A DNA stretch of 64,000 nucleotides from Gracilimonas sp031581265 (lineage in GTDB: Bacteria > Bacteroidota > Rhodothermia > Balneolales > Balneolaceae), in NCBI RefSeq assembly GCF_031581265.1, contig NZ_JAVLBQ010000006.1:1-64000 (forward strand), given 5' to 3'. Below the pieces are notes generated by a model. That model was not told the DNA's origin. It worked only from the letters and a program-made list of their open reading frames with translations, and did no database searches. Below, piece by piece: positions 50,558 through 60,153 of the stretch (positions within the stretch are counted from its first letter, which is position 1; every line of letters starts with the position of its first letter). Both the position numbers and the translations under genes were made by a program.

Positions 50558-50788
50558 TTACGTTTGACCAAACACTAAAAAGCCGGTATTATTGTTAACG
50601 ATTTGAACGATCTGCCAAATCTCGAAAACTTCGAGAGTGGAGGAACCAAAAGTGGGGCGAATTCCAAGTTTGGAAAGGGCATCTATCAGCTCTAGCCCGT
50701 CAGCTAACTTCGCAGGCATTGATAGAAGATTGAGCGTAAATGTGCGTTTTCGGTCTTCGCTTCTAAAATAAATTTTTACCGAAAACAA
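50558..50788 (-). CDS. Doubtful small hypothetical protein upstream of lysA
   Basis: A 76-codon frame starting at TTG (50788), with an internal ATG giving about 53 codons (MPAKLADGLELIDALSKLG). Composition is protein-like and KLADGLELIDALSKLG suggests a helix, but no family is recognised. Its start is only 12 bp from the divergent ATG at 50801, leaving no room for two normal promoters. It is possibly a degraded or chance frame. Confidence 0.25.
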   Translation of the reverse strand: MFSVKIYFRSEDRKRTFTLNLLSMPAKLADGLELIDALSKLGIRPTFGSSTLEVFEIWQIVQIVNNNTGFLVFGQT

Positions 50789-50800
50789 AGTGACATTTGC

Positions 50801-51460
50801 ATGGATTTAGGACAAAACTCCCTACTTAGCGCCAATAAATTTACCATTCCTGAAAGTATTCACTCAGCCCCGGGGATCTCATTAAAAGGAAAATTAATAA
50901 AATCAGTTTTGTTGAGTACTGATCTTACTTACATCCAAAATTTGGATATGGATGCGGTAATGATTCTCAATCCTTTTGAAAAATCGAACGAATTGGACGA
51001 AGTAATTATCCAGTTTAGCAATAAACCCGTGTTTTGTGATGTCGGTGGTGGTTTTTTGCGGGAAGAGCAGACTATGCGATTGGCAAGGGGAGCCTTTGAA
51101 GTAGGTGCTGCCGGGGTTTTGATTTCTAAACCTACAGCCCCTGAAATTATCAGGCGAGTTAAACAGCAAATTCAAGGGGAGTTGATTTATACAGTTATGT
51201 TTGAGGGAGAACCAATTCGAGAATTGGTTGATGCCGGTGTGGATATGTTCAATGTTTCAACGGGAGAAACCACTTCGGAAACAGTAGCTGAAATTAGGAC
51301 GTTTTTACCTGATGTCGCCATCATGGCCAATGGAGGTCCGCACAATTCAACAATCCGGGAAACTATTTCAAATGGTGCCGACGCCATAGTCTTAAATCCA
51401 CCTACAGCCACTGAAATCTTGCGATCTGTATTTGATAACTACCGAAATAACAGGGGATAA
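50801..51460 (+). CDS. TIM-barrel protein of unknown function
   Basis: A 219-residue protein predicted as a phosphate-binding TIM barrel: PVFCDVGGGFLREEQTMRLA (about 76-95), AGVLISKPTAPEIIRRVK, ELIYTVMFEG, AGVDMFNVSTGE (about 145-156) and IMANGGPHNSTIRETISNGADAI (beta-alpha unit ending in a GG phosphate site). Similar proteins are annotated only as putative hydrolases in Firmicutes. The substrate is unknown. It is followed by the CPA2 antiporter after 89 bp, perhaps unrelated. Confidence 0.65.
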   Translation: MDLGQNSLLSANKFTIPESIHSAPGISLKGKLIKSVLLSTDLTYIQNLDMDAVMILNPFEKSNELDEVIIQFSNKPVFCDVGGGFLREEQTMRLARGAFEVGAAGVLISKPTAPEIIRRVKQQIQGELIYTVMFEGEPIRELVDAGVDMFNVSTGETTSETVAEIRTFLPDVAIMANGGPHNSTIRETISNGADAIVLNPPTATEILRSVFDNYRNNRG

Positions 51461-51549
51461 ACCGTTACTTCAGGAAGAGCAGAAGAGATGGAATGTTATT
51501 CCTGAAAAAGTTATTCTAAATAGCTAATCACTTACAAAACTTTAAAGCA

Positions 51550-53712
51550 ATGGATGTTTTCTCGGCCGCCCCACATCATGATGTACTCGTTTTAGTCGTT
51601 CAGATAGGTGTTTTATTATTAGTAGCCCGCGCACTTGGTGAAGTTGCTCAACGGCTCAATCAGCCGTCAGTAGTCGGAGAAATTTTAGCCGGTATTATTC
51701 TCGGTCCTTCACTAATCGCAGGGTTTGTTCCGGGACTTGGAGAATGGATCGTTCCACAAAGTGAAGTTCAGGGTCATTTATTAGAAGTAGTGAGTTTAAT
51801 TGGGGCTATGTTTTTGCTGCTGATTACAGGACTTGAGACGGATATTCGACTCATTAAAAGGCACGCCCGTACCGCAATGGGTGTATCAGGCGGGGGAATT
51901 ATTGTAACCTTTGCAACCGGATTTGTTTTGGGACAGAACCTCCCTGATTTTCTGTTAGCCGACACCAATGAGCGCCTTGTCTTTTCTCTTTTTGTGGCAA
52001 CAGCGATGTCCATATCAGCTATTCCGGTGATTGCCAAAGTTCTTATGGATCTCAATTTAATGCGGAGAGATGTAGGCCAAACGATTATTGCGGCAGGCAT
52101 GAGTGATGATACCATCGGGTGGATGTTGCTATCAATTGTAGCCGGAATTGCCAGTGGAGAGTCGGTTACTGCAGGTAGTGTATTTCAAATTGTAGGAAGT
52201 GTGCTCGCATTTATGCTGGTAAGTTTTACTGTTGGCCGATGGATGGTGAAGAAATTATTGAATTACGTTCAGGATCAAGTCAAAAGTACTGACCAGCTGT
52301 TAACCTTAGTGGTGGTTTTAACATTTTTATGGGGAGCAATCACTCAAGCGTTGAACCTGGAGGCTGTTTTAGGAGCCTTTGTTATGGGGATTATATTTGG
52401 GATGATGCCCCGCCTGCCCGATGAAGTTCACCACAAACTGGAAAGCATAGCACTTGGAATTTTTGCCCCGATATTTTTTGCTACGGCAGGATTGAAAGTA
52501 AATGTAATCAATTTGTTTGAGCCGAGACTGTTGATCATTACCGGAATTGTGATATTTATAGCGACCTTCGGAAAAGTTGCCGGAACCTACTTTGGAGCGC
52601 GGTTCATAGGAAAGAAAGATCACTGGACGTCTCTAAGTTTTGGCGCAGGACTCAATGCCCGCGGTGCTATGGAAATTATTATTGCTACCATTGGTTTAAG
52701 GTTGGGAATCTTATCTCAGGATATGTTTTCCATTATAGTGGTTATGGCCATGGCTACCTCACTGATGGCCCCTTCAGCATTGAAGTGGGTGCTGAGTAAA
52801 GTGGAGATTGGAGCTGAAGAAGAGGAACGGCTCAAAAAAGAAGAAATGGAAGCTGAGAGTATTGTAGCAGGCATTCACCGTGTTCTATTACCAGTTCGCC
52901 GCAGAGATACTGATCCCGAAAAACTATTAACCCAATCTATTGAATCACAAATTTTAGCTCGTTTGGGAAAACAAAATCATTTATCAGTGACTTTGATGAC
53001 TGTAGCTCAACAAGGAAATAAACAGGAATGTGAAAAATATCTCGATGAACTTGGGGAATTGTTTGGTGAAATTGAAGTCACCAAAAAAGTAGTAGCTGAT
53101 GTAAAAGCTGATAAAGCCATCTTAGAAGAAGTAGAAAAAGATTATGATTTACTGGTGTTGGGCGCCACTGAAAAAGATCCAAACCGGCGACATTTATTCA
53201 GTCCGCTAATCGATTATATGGTAAGAGTAGCTCCATGTCCTGTAATGATCGTACAGCCGGATGAAGATCCTGATAGCTGGAAACCCAAGCGAATATTGGT
53301 CCCCACCAACGGTACAGCTGCTTCAAATAATGCAGCGGAGTTGGCTTTTTCTCTGGCCAAAGACAACCAGACTTGCGAAGTAACAGGCATGAATGTTATA
53401 GAAGAAGAAAGGAGAGCGGATCGACCTTATAAAATTGGAGGAGGCACAACTTCCGGGAAAAAAGAAATAGCTCGCGGAATAGTTCAGGAGTTAAAAGAAA
53501 GGGGGGAGGCCTATAATGTAATCACTGAAGCGGTAGTAGAAGAAGGAAGCGAGGTTGAAGACGTAGTTCATGAATTTGTATTAAGGAATGAAATTGATCT
53601 AATGATACTTGGTACAAATATAAGACCTGGATCACATAGATTATATCTGGGTCCCCGTGTGGAAAACATGCTTGAGCATGCCGAGTGTCCTGTAATTATA
53701 TTTAATACCTAA
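51550..53712 (+). CDS. CPA2-type cation:proton antiporter with two UspA domains
   Basis: A 720-residue protein. Residues about 10-420 form a 12-helix Na+/H+ exchanger-like domain with LNQPSVVGEILAGIILGPSL, the DD-region MSDDTIGWMLLS (about 184-195) and GLNARGAMEIIIATIGLRLG (about 369-388). Two universal-stress-protein domains follow (about 440-575 and 580-720); the ATP-binding Gly-rich loops are partly present (LVLGATEKDPNRRH, MILGTNIRPGSHR). It exchanges K+ or Na+ for protons, with stress control by the Usp part. The fused permease gene follows after 135 bp. Confidence 0.87.
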   Translation: MDVFSAAPHHDVLVLVVQIGVLLLVARALGEVAQRLNQPSVVGEILAGIILGPSLIAGFVPGLGEWIVPQSEVQGHLLEVVSLIGAMFLLLITGLETDIRLIKRHARTAMGVSGGGIIVTFATGFVLGQNLPDFLLADTNERLVFSLFVATAMSISAIPVIAKVLMDLNLMRRDVGQTIIAAGMSDDTIGWMLLSIVAGIASGESVTAGSVFQIVGSVLAFMLVSFTVGRWMVKKLLNYVQDQVKSTDQLLTLVVVLTFLWGAITQALNLEAVLGAFVMGIIFGMMPRLPDEVHHKLESIALGIFAPIFFATAGLKVNVINLFEPRLLIITGIVIFIATFGKVAGTYFGARFIGKKDHWTSLSFGAGLNARGAMEIIIATIGLRLGILSQDMFSIIVVMAMATSLMAPSALKWVLSKVEIGAEEEERLKKEEMEAESIVAGIHRVLLPVRRRDTDPEKLLTQSIESQILARLGKQNHLSVTLMTVAQQGNKQECEKYLDELGELFGEIEVTKKVVADVKADKAILEEVEKDYDLLVLGATEKDPNRRHLFSPLIDYMVRVAPCPVMIVQPDEDPDSWKPKRILVPTNGTAASNNAAELAFSLAKDNQTCEVTGMNVIEEERRADRPYKIGGGTTSGKKEIARGIVQELKERGEAYNVITEAVVEEGSEVEDVVHEFVLRNEIDLMILGTNIRPGSHRLYLGPRVENMLEHAECPVIIFNT

Positions 53713-53847
53713 AATTCATTTTGTAGTTACACACATGTTTGATACTATTTATCAAAATAACGCAACAGATAAATATTTAAATGTGTACCATTAAAAACTA
53801 TGAGGTTGGTACGGATAACGATCTCAAATTAAGATCAAAATTTACGT

Positions 53848-55959
53848 ATGAAGCATAAAAAATTAGCTAAAGAATTAGGGCTTTCGGATGTATATGCCAT
53901 TGCAACTGGAGCCATGTTCAGTTCAGGTTTTTTCCTATTACCGGGTTTAGCGGCAGCAGAAACGGGGCCATCCGTAGTTTTAGCCTACTTAGTATCAGGT
54001 ATCATTGTTTTACCAACCATGTTTAGTGTTGCCGAGCTGGCCACAGCTCTTCCCCGATCAGGTGGTACCTACTATATTATCGATCGAAGCCTTGGCCCTA
54101 TGTTAGGGACTATTGGAGGATTTGGATCCTGGCTGGCACTCGTTCTCAAAAGCGCATTTGCTCTCATTGGAATGGGCGCCTATATCTCTATTTTCTATGA
54201 AGTAGATATTTTATATGTAGCCATATTTCTGACTATTGTTTTCGGAATTTTGAATATTGTTGGGGCCAAAGAAACCACATGGCTCCAAAAAGTATTAGTG
54301 GCTGCGTTGGTTACTATCATGTTCTTCTATATCATCCAGGGAGTTTTTGAAATATTTTCGATGGATGTTGTTGCTGTAGCTCAAAGGCAGTTTACTCCAT
54401 TCTTTACCGAAGGTGTTTTTGGGTTTTTTGCGACTGTGGGAATGGTTTTTGTTTCTTATGCAGGACTCACCAAAGTAGCAAGTATAGCCGAAGAGGTAAA
54501 AGATCCTGATCGTAATATTCCACTTGGAATGTTTTTGGCTATTGGTACCGCAGTTGTAGTGTATGTGGTAGGTGTATATATAATGGTAGCCCTGCTTGAC
54601 CCTGCCGCTTTCCGAGAAGATCTGACCCCGGTGGCCACAGCAGGAGAAGTATTTTTAGATTGGCTGCCTGAACCGGGCGGGCTCATTTTAGTAGTTATTG
54701 CCGCCGTCGCTGCTTTTGCTTCTACGGGAAATGCCGGGATTATGTCTGCTTCAAGATATCCCATGGCTATGGCGAGAGATAAACTGATTAATAAGCATTT
54801 TGCTGCGGTTGGAAAACTTGGAACTCCGCACTGGTCCGTGATTGGAACAGTTGCCTTGATGCTATTTTTCTTGTTGGCTTTCAATGTAGCTGAAGTGGCA
54901 AAATTAGCTTCTGCCTTTCAATTATTACTGTTTGGCTTATTGAATTTAGCAGTAATTGTGATGCGCGAAAGTAAGATCGAGGAATACGATCCGGGTTTTA
55001 ATTCTCCTTGGTATCCGTGGATTCAGATCATAGGAGTGATTCTTTCCATTATTCTTATTTTTGAAATGGGTATTCTTTCGATACTGTTTACGGTAGCTGT
55101 ATCAGCTGCATCAATTATATGGTATAAATATTATGCCCAGGATAAAGTAGAGCGACAAGGAGCTATTTTCCACGTTCACGCCCGTCTTGGAGAGAATAAA
55201 GATCAGGGACTGGAAGGTGAAATGAGAGGGATACTTCGTGAAAAAGGACTGCGACAAGAAGATCCCTATGAAGAGCTTGTGTCAAGGGCAGATGTATTGG
55301 AATATGATTCCGATGCCGACTACAAGGAAATGATGGAGGAAGCCTCAGCAAAACTATCTGACAAGCTCGGTATTAGTAAAGAAGAAATGACACAGATGTT
55401 CATGACGGCCGATGATTATTCGGCAATATCCATAGCTGATGGGGTAGCACTGAATCATGCTCGTATTGCCAAGAATACCTCTCCCGAATTGGTATTGATT
55501 CGAATTAAAGACGGAATGGAAAATGAGCGTATCATAACTACAAATTCCGATAAAAAAGATGACAAGAGTAAATTACACTCTATTATTTTCTTTGTGAGTT
55601 CAAAAGAAAACACGGGACAGCACTTGCGTATTCTTGCTCATCTTGCAGAGATGGTGGGTTCGAAGTCATTTCTTGAGAGATGGTGTAAAGCTGAAAATGA
55701 AGAAGAGCTCAGAGAAATTCTACTGCGTGACGAACGCTTCATCCGTATTACGCTAAATCCGGATGATGAGACGCAGCAATTCATAGGTAAGATGATCAAG
55801 GAAGTATCGCTTCCCGGTCAAAGCCTGATTACAATTATACGACGTGGCGGAGAAATTAAAATACCGCATGGCATAACTGTTCTTCAGGAAGGAGACGAGT
55901 TGTCAGTAATCGGTGAAGTTGAGGATATCAACGAGCTCAAGAAACTGCTTAAAAACTAA
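53848..55959 (+). CDS. APC-superfamily permease with EIIA-like and RCK_C domains
   Basis: A 703-residue protein. Residues about 1-430 are an amino-acid/polyamine-type permease (AIATGAMFSSGFFLLPGLAA; 11-12 helices). About 485-620 resemble the PTS EIIA type-2 fold: SIADGVALNHARIA holds His537 where EIIA has its phospho-His, and FFVSSKENTGQHLRILAHLAE matches the following core. About 625-703 is a TrkA-C/RCK_C domain (LPGQSLITIIRRGGEIKIPHG, LQEGDELSVIGE), expected to bind a nucleotide ligand. The fusion suggests control of transport by phosphorylation or nucleotide; both are inference. It follows the antiporter gene on the same strand. Confidence 0.84.
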   Translation: MKHKKLAKELGLSDVYAIATGAMFSSGFFLLPGLAAAETGPSVVLAYLVSGIIVLPTMFSVAELATALPRSGGTYYIIDRSLGPMLGTIGGFGSWLALVLKSAFALIGMGAYISIFYEVDILYVAIFLTIVFGILNIVGAKETTWLQKVLVAALVTIMFFYIIQGVFEIFSMDVVAVAQRQFTPFFTEGVFGFFATVGMVFVSYAGLTKVASIAEEVKDPDRNIPLGMFLAIGTAVVVYVVGVYIMVALLDPAAFREDLTPVATAGEVFLDWLPEPGGLILVVIAAVAAFASTGNAGIMSASRYPMAMARDKLINKHFAAVGKLGTPHWSVIGTVALMLFFLLAFNVAEVAKLASAFQLLLFGLLNLAVIVMRESKIEEYDPGFNSPWYPWIQIIGVILSIILIFEMGILSILFTVAVSAASIIWYKYYAQDKVERQGAIFHVHARLGENKDQGLEGEMRGILREKGLRQEDPYEELVSRADVLEYDSDADYKEMMEEASAKLSDKLGISKEEMTQMFMTADDYSAISIADGVALNHARIAKNTSPELVLIRIKDGMENERIITTNSDKKDDKSKLHSIIFFVSSKENTGQHLRILAHLAEMVGSKSFLERWCKAENEEELREILLRDERFIRITLNPDDETQQFIGKMIKEVSLPGQSLITIIRRGGEIKIPHGITVLQEGDELSVIGEVEDINELKKLLKN

Positions 55960-56037
55960 CTCGACAGTTTACAATGATCAGTAAACAGTAACCAATGATC
56001 TCTCTCGATGATATGATCCAAACTCCACGCTAAACCT

Positions 56038-56068
56038 TCAACCTCGCTCCGCGTCGGAACGAGGTTGA
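56038..56068. repeat. 9-bp perfect hairpin after the permease gene
   Basis: TCAACCTCG (56038-56046) pairs with CGAGGTTGA (56060-56068) around 13 bases. There is no T-run; the AACCTCG words recall repeat family B. It may weakly terminate the permease transcript. Confidence 0.5.
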
Positions 56069-56129
56069 GTCTGGCCTTTCTCAAACTTTAGATGACGTTC
56101 CTGTATCAAATCTTTCCGTTCATTTTTCT

Positions 56130-56300
56130 TGATAAAAAACGAACCATCCCGAAAAAATCGGGACAAGGCGATCGAAAAAACAGCTAAAGCTGACTCCATT
56201 ACACTAAAAGAAATCAATGCTCCTTAATGTGCAAGGTTCGTTTCTTAGAATCTCAGCGGTATGATTTCTTTCTTAACGCTATTTTTTCTAAGGCCGGTAG
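56130..56300 (-). repeat. Dispersed intergenic repeat, family C copy 2 (inverted)
   Basis: Carries, in inverted orientation, the three blocks of copy 1 (36421-36605): CACTAAAAGAAATCAATGC (56202-56220), the 26-bp block at 56256-56281 and TTTTTTCTAAGGCCG (56282-56296). It also contains CCCGAAAAAATCGGG, a small hairpin. With the hairpin at 56038 it fills the gap 55960-56376; I see no gene there. Confidence 0.75.
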
Positions 56301-56376
56301 GAACATCCAAGATTGAGCAAGGAAAGTTTTACTCTGAACTTGAACCTGTTTCAAGCGTCTCGCTTGGAACAATATC

Positions 56377-57636
56377 CTATTTACCCAGCTTCTCCAAAAT
56401 CTCATTAAAAGTAAGCGAATCTTCCTCGCTTTCTTTCATATTTCGAAGCGTAAATTTACCCTCGTTCAGTTCATTATCCCCGATGATGATCGTATAACGA
56501 GCATTTTCCCGATCGGCATCTTTCATCTGGGCTTTCATGGATCTTGATTTGTAGTCCATGGTAGCTGAAAGTCCTGCCTCTCTGGTTTTGGGAAGATGGG
56601 TAAGAGCAAATCTTCGGGCCGCATCACCTAACGTCACAAAATATACATCCACTGATTTTTCTTCAGCCAGTTCAATATCCAATTCCTCACAGGCTATCAT
56701 CAGTCGCTCCATGCCTGCTGCAAAACCTACGGCGGGGGTAGGTTGGCCTCCAATTTCTTCCACGAGCAGATCGTAGCGGCCCCCACCCGCCAAGGCATCC
56801 TGTGAGCCAAGATCAGGGGAGATAAGCTCAAACGCGGTACGCGTGTAATAATCCATGCCACGCACTAAATGGGGATCAAGTGTGTAGTTGATTCCAAGCT
56901 GATCTAAATACTCTTTTATTTTGTCAAAATGTGAATCCGATTCCTCATTCAGATAATCCTGAATAACGGGAGCATTTTTGATGTACTCCTGATCTTGTTC
57001 TTCTTTTGAATCCAAAATACGCAATGGATTTTTCTCAAAGCGTATTTGAGAAACTTCACTCATTTTGTCGAGATTGGGTCGTAAATAATCTCGCAAGGCT
57101 TCCTTATAAGCTTCACGGCTTTCGGGATCTCCGATGGAATTCAATTTCAACTCAAAATTATCAATACCAATACGTTGATAGACCCGTATCATCAAAGCAA
57201 TAATTTCTACATCAGCAACCGGATCATCACTGCCAATCACTTCTGCCCCAAATTGGTGAAACTGTCGCTGCCGGCCTTTTTGAGGTTTTTCTGCCCGGAA
57301 CATTGGCCCGATGTAATATAATTTCTGTGAACCGCCGCGCTGTTCTAAATGATGCTCCACATAGGAACGGACAACCGGTGCCGTGAGCTCGGGTCGTAAA
57401 ACATAATGGCTGTCTCCCTTTTCAAACGCAAAAATCTCCTTGGAGACAATGTCCGTCAACTGGCCGATTCCACGAACAATCAGCTCCGTCTGCTCCAAAA
57501 TGGGTGTACGGATTTCTTCGAAATTAAACTTTGCCGCTTCTTCATGAATGATGTTCTCCAATGCCCTCCATTTTGGGGATTCATCGGGGAGAATATCTAC
57601 CATTCCAACGTGAGAAGTGTACTTGGGTTTTGCCAT
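56377..57636 (-). CDS. hisS: Histidyl-tRNA synthetase
   Basis: A 419-residue class II aminoacyl-tRNA synthetase. Motif 2 FRAEKPQKGRQRQFHQFG (about 114-131) with the catalytic Arg, the His-A/B regions GGRYDLLVEE and GMDYYTRTAFEL (about 257-268), motif 3 GFAAGMERL (about 302-310) and a C-terminal anticodon domain. Length is normal. It is the final gene in the minus-strand direction before the repeat gap, 75 bp after the flippase gene, perhaps by separate transcription. Confidence 0.96.
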   Translation of the reverse strand: MAKPKYTSHVGMVDILPDESPKWRALENIIHEEAAKFNFEEIRTPILEQTELIVRGIGQLTDIVSKEIFAFEKGDSHYVLRPELTAPVVRSYVEHHLEQRGGSQKLYYIGPMFRAEKPQKGRQRQFHQFGAEVIGSDDPVADVEIIALMIRVYQRIGIDNFELKLNSIGDPESREAYKEALRDYLRPNLDKMSEVSQIRFEKNPLRILDSKEEQDQEYIKNAPVIQDYLNEESDSHFDKIKEYLDQLGINYTLDPHLVRGMDYYTRTAFELISPDLGSQDALAGGGRYDLLVEEIGGQPTPAVGFAAGMERLMIACEELDIELAEEKSVDVYFVTLGDAARRFALTHLPKTREAGLSATMDYKSRSMKAQMKDADRENARYTIIIGDNELNEGKFTLRNMKESEEDSLTFNEILEKLGK

Positions 57637-57710
57637 GTGTGTGTTTGGGTTGAATGAAGTGAGATCAATTTAATATCGCTCCAAAGATAAGGGGAGCGGG
57701 GGAGAGTTTC

Positions 57711-59183
57711 TTAGAGGAATTTCGTTTTGATATCAGCCCAGATCTTATTCACTTCTTCGGAGACGTTGAATAGCAAAATGCCGGTGCTATATATGATTGT
57801 AATGGCGACTGAACGAAGAAGAATATCAGTATATAGATTGCCAATTCTATCTACTTGTAGGGACCCCCATAAAATGAATCCGCTCAGCATAATCACAGTT
57901 AAAAGTTTAGGTGAAAGAGGTTGCATCTGGAATTTGATCCATACATAAATGCCTTTGATGAGATTGTAGACAAACAAGGAAATAGCAGTAGCTGTTGCGG
58001 CACCTGCAATACCATACATAGGGATTAGAAGATAATTGAGAATAATAGATACAATAACCAGAAAGATCATAGAAACCAGATCAAACCGGTAATATTTTGA
58101 ATTTAAGATGATACCTCCGTTGATTCCGGCCGCCATGTCGATAAGTTTAGAAAGCCCAATTATGATGATTACAGCAGAAGTATTAGCATAGTTTTCAGGG
58201 AGTATATCGTTAATATTGTGCAAGTTGGCGACGACTCCAATAAAGATCAGGAATCCCGGGACCAACTGGTTAAGAGAAGTACTTTTGTAAATTTTATGGA
58301 TCTCAGGGTAATTTTTATCTTTTAGATATTTGGAGATCAATGGACTCGCAATTTTCCCAATAGATCTTTGGGGTACTGCAATTATACTTCCTACATAAAA
58401 AGCGATAGCATAGATGCCGGTTTCCGTAAGTCCGGCAAGAGATCCCAGCATGATGATGTCAATATTATTCACAATGAGGGTGGTCATTCCTCCAAGCACC
58501 GCAAACAAGCCATAATTGGCCATTCTTTTTACCAAGGTCGTCTTTAAGTAAACAAAATTGGGTTTCAAGAACAGCTCTTTTTTGACAAACAAGAACAGCA
58601 ACATCATCAGTGGCTGAGCTAAGTAAGAGCCTACAAATCCTATCATAAACTGGTAGAACGTGATCCAGTCGAGCCAAAATAATACTAAAAGAAGAATGGC
58701 GATTACCCTGAGAATGATCTCACTTACAACGGATCCAGGAACGGAATGAAGTCGGGCCCGGATGTAACTGTTAAGCACTTCAAAGTAAAGAATGCCAAAA
58801 ACCAGCGGTATAAGGAACCAATAATATTCGGTGAAAAGAGGTGAGTCAGAATAATAGTTTAGAAGTAGTCCATCAAAAAAGAAAACAACAACCAGAAATA
58901 GCAGGAATCCGACCAGTGGAATGGTAAGGGTCAAAAAAAGAAAACCATTATGCTTCTTATCTGAATTCTCGAAATAAGGAAAAAAGCGAATAGCTGTGTT
59001 TTTCATCCCGAGGTGGGCAAACTGGGAGAAAATAAAAGAAACCGAAAGCAGAAGTCGTGTTAGCCCATATTCATCAGGCTCCAAAAAATTGGGATATAGA
59101 TAAAGAGTAGAAATAAATCCCAACCCAATCCCAATGTAGGTGATGATGGAATTTATGATGCCTTGTGTTTTTATGATGCCCAC
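57711..59183 (-). CDS. Polysaccharide flippase (Wzx-like, MATE/MOP superfamily)
   Basis: A 490-residue inner-membrane protein with about 14 predicted helices spread over the whole length (opening IINSIITYIGIGLGFISTLY). MOP-type flippases move undecaprenyl-linked sugar units to the periplasm. Start is GTG at 59183 with a GGAAC-type site upstream; no ATG is nearer. It is the last gene of a minus-strand cluster with two sulfotransferases, a GT4 and a deacetylase-like protein. The substrate is unknown. Confidence 0.85.
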   Translation of the reverse strand: MGIIKTQGIINSIITYIGIGLGFISTLYLYPNFLEPDEYGLTRLLLSVSFIFSQFAHLGMKNTAIRFFPYFENSDKKHNGFLFLTLTIPLVGFLLFLVVVFFFDGLLLNYYSDSPLFTEYYWFLIPLVFGILYFEVLNSYIRARLHSVPGSVVSEIILRVIAILLLVLFWLDWITFYQFMIGFVGSYLAQPLMMLLFLFVKKELFLKPNFVYLKTTLVKRMANYGLFAVLGGMTTLIVNNIDIIMLGSLAGLTETGIYAIAFYVGSIIAVPQRSIGKIASPLISKYLKDKNYPEIHKIYKSTSLNQLVPGFLIFIGVVANLHNINDILPENYANTSAVIIIIGLSKLIDMAAGINGGIILNSKYYRFDLVSMIFLVIVSIILNYLLIPMYGIAGAATATAISLFVYNLIKGIYVWIKFQMQPLSPKLLTVIMLSGFILWGSLQVDRIGNLYTDILLRSVAITIIYSTGILLFNVSEEVNKIWADIKTKFL

Positions 59184-59195
59184 GAAAGTTCCATT

Positions 59196-60140
59196 TTAAT
59201 TCTCTAAATATCTTAGGTCAATTTCCAGCTCTTCCATTGCCGTTCTCCAACGTATGTCGTTTTGTGCATAAATGGGACGGGGTGGGCGCAAATTTGAAAG
59301 TGCCCAATTCAGAGTTTCTTCATCAAGTTCAATATCTAAATGATCGGAGAGTTCAGATAATTGTTGTTTAGATTTTCTGCAAAGGTGTTCATGTTTAATA
59401 GAAATAAACCGGTTACCAAATAATTTCTGTCCGTCCGAAATCATTTTATTATTCCATTCTTTCCAAAGCAGTAATAGTTTGTAATAGGCTGGTTTTTCCT
59501 TTAGTGCCGACCTACCAGTTTGGTCTAAATAGGTGTGTACTAATTTTTCTTGGCTCCATGAATTAAATCCCTTTTTGAGGCTGAAAAAATAATCGGGATC
59601 AGTATTCTCAAATTGTAAACTTTTTGTTGGTTTAAGGTAATCAAGAATCATGGCCACTTTACCCCGGAATGTTTGGCGTTTAAAGCGGATGCCAAAAATA
59701 TGTGAAGTGACAAATCTTAGTGGGTTCTTATAAATATGTATTAGATGAGAATCAGGAGCAATATCAAAGAGTTCTTCCAAAAGGAAAGTGGCTCTGACAA
59801 ATTTAAGCAGAGTTTGTTCGGATGAATTAACAAGATATTTTAAATAGGCTTTGTGGTGATCATTAAATTCATTTTTAGAAAGTTCTAAATGATAGTTTTT
59901 TGGGGCTCCGTAGTTAAAATAATCAGGATCGATAGGCAAGTCTTTCTCTTTAATAAAACTTTTGCGGAAAGCACGAATCCTGTGATTCAGGTCAAAATTT
60001 TTTTCTCCACTACCTCCCCCTATGGTTTTATTTGCAGCACTTAGAGGTTCATAAAAGGCTTTTAACTCGGTTTGTTCCGAGAGTATATCAAATAAAATGG
60101 TAGTACCAGAACGTCGTAAACCAATTATAAAAATATTCAT
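59196..60140 (-). CDS. Sulfotransferase family protein (first)
   Basis: A 314-residue cytosolic PAPS-dependent sulfotransferase-like protein. The 5'-phosphosulfate loop is IIGLRRSGTTILFDILSE (about 4-21), and LIHIYKNPLRFVTSH (about 134-148) fits the 3'-phosphate-binding motif. It would sulfate a sugar before export. It is 12 bp upstream of the flippase gene on the same strand and 13 bp downstream of a second sulfotransferase. No close homologue is recognised. Confidence 0.8.
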   Translation of the reverse strand: MNIFIIGLRRSGTTILFDILSEQTELKAFYEPLSAANKTIGGGSGEKNFDLNHRIRAFRKSFIKEKDLPIDPDYFNYGAPKNYHLELSKNEFNDHHKAYLKYLVNSSEQTLLKFVRATFLLEELFDIAPDSHLIHIYKNPLRFVTSHIFGIRFKRQTFRGKVAMILDYLKPTKSLQFENTDPDYFFSLKKGFNSWSQEKLVHTYLDQTGRSALKEKPAYYKLLLLWKEWNNKMISDGQKLFGNRFISIKHEHLCRKSKQQLSELSDHLDIELDEETLNWALSNLRPPRPIYAQNDIRWRTAMEELEIDLRYLEN

Positions 60141-60153
60141 GGTTAATAGGGGT

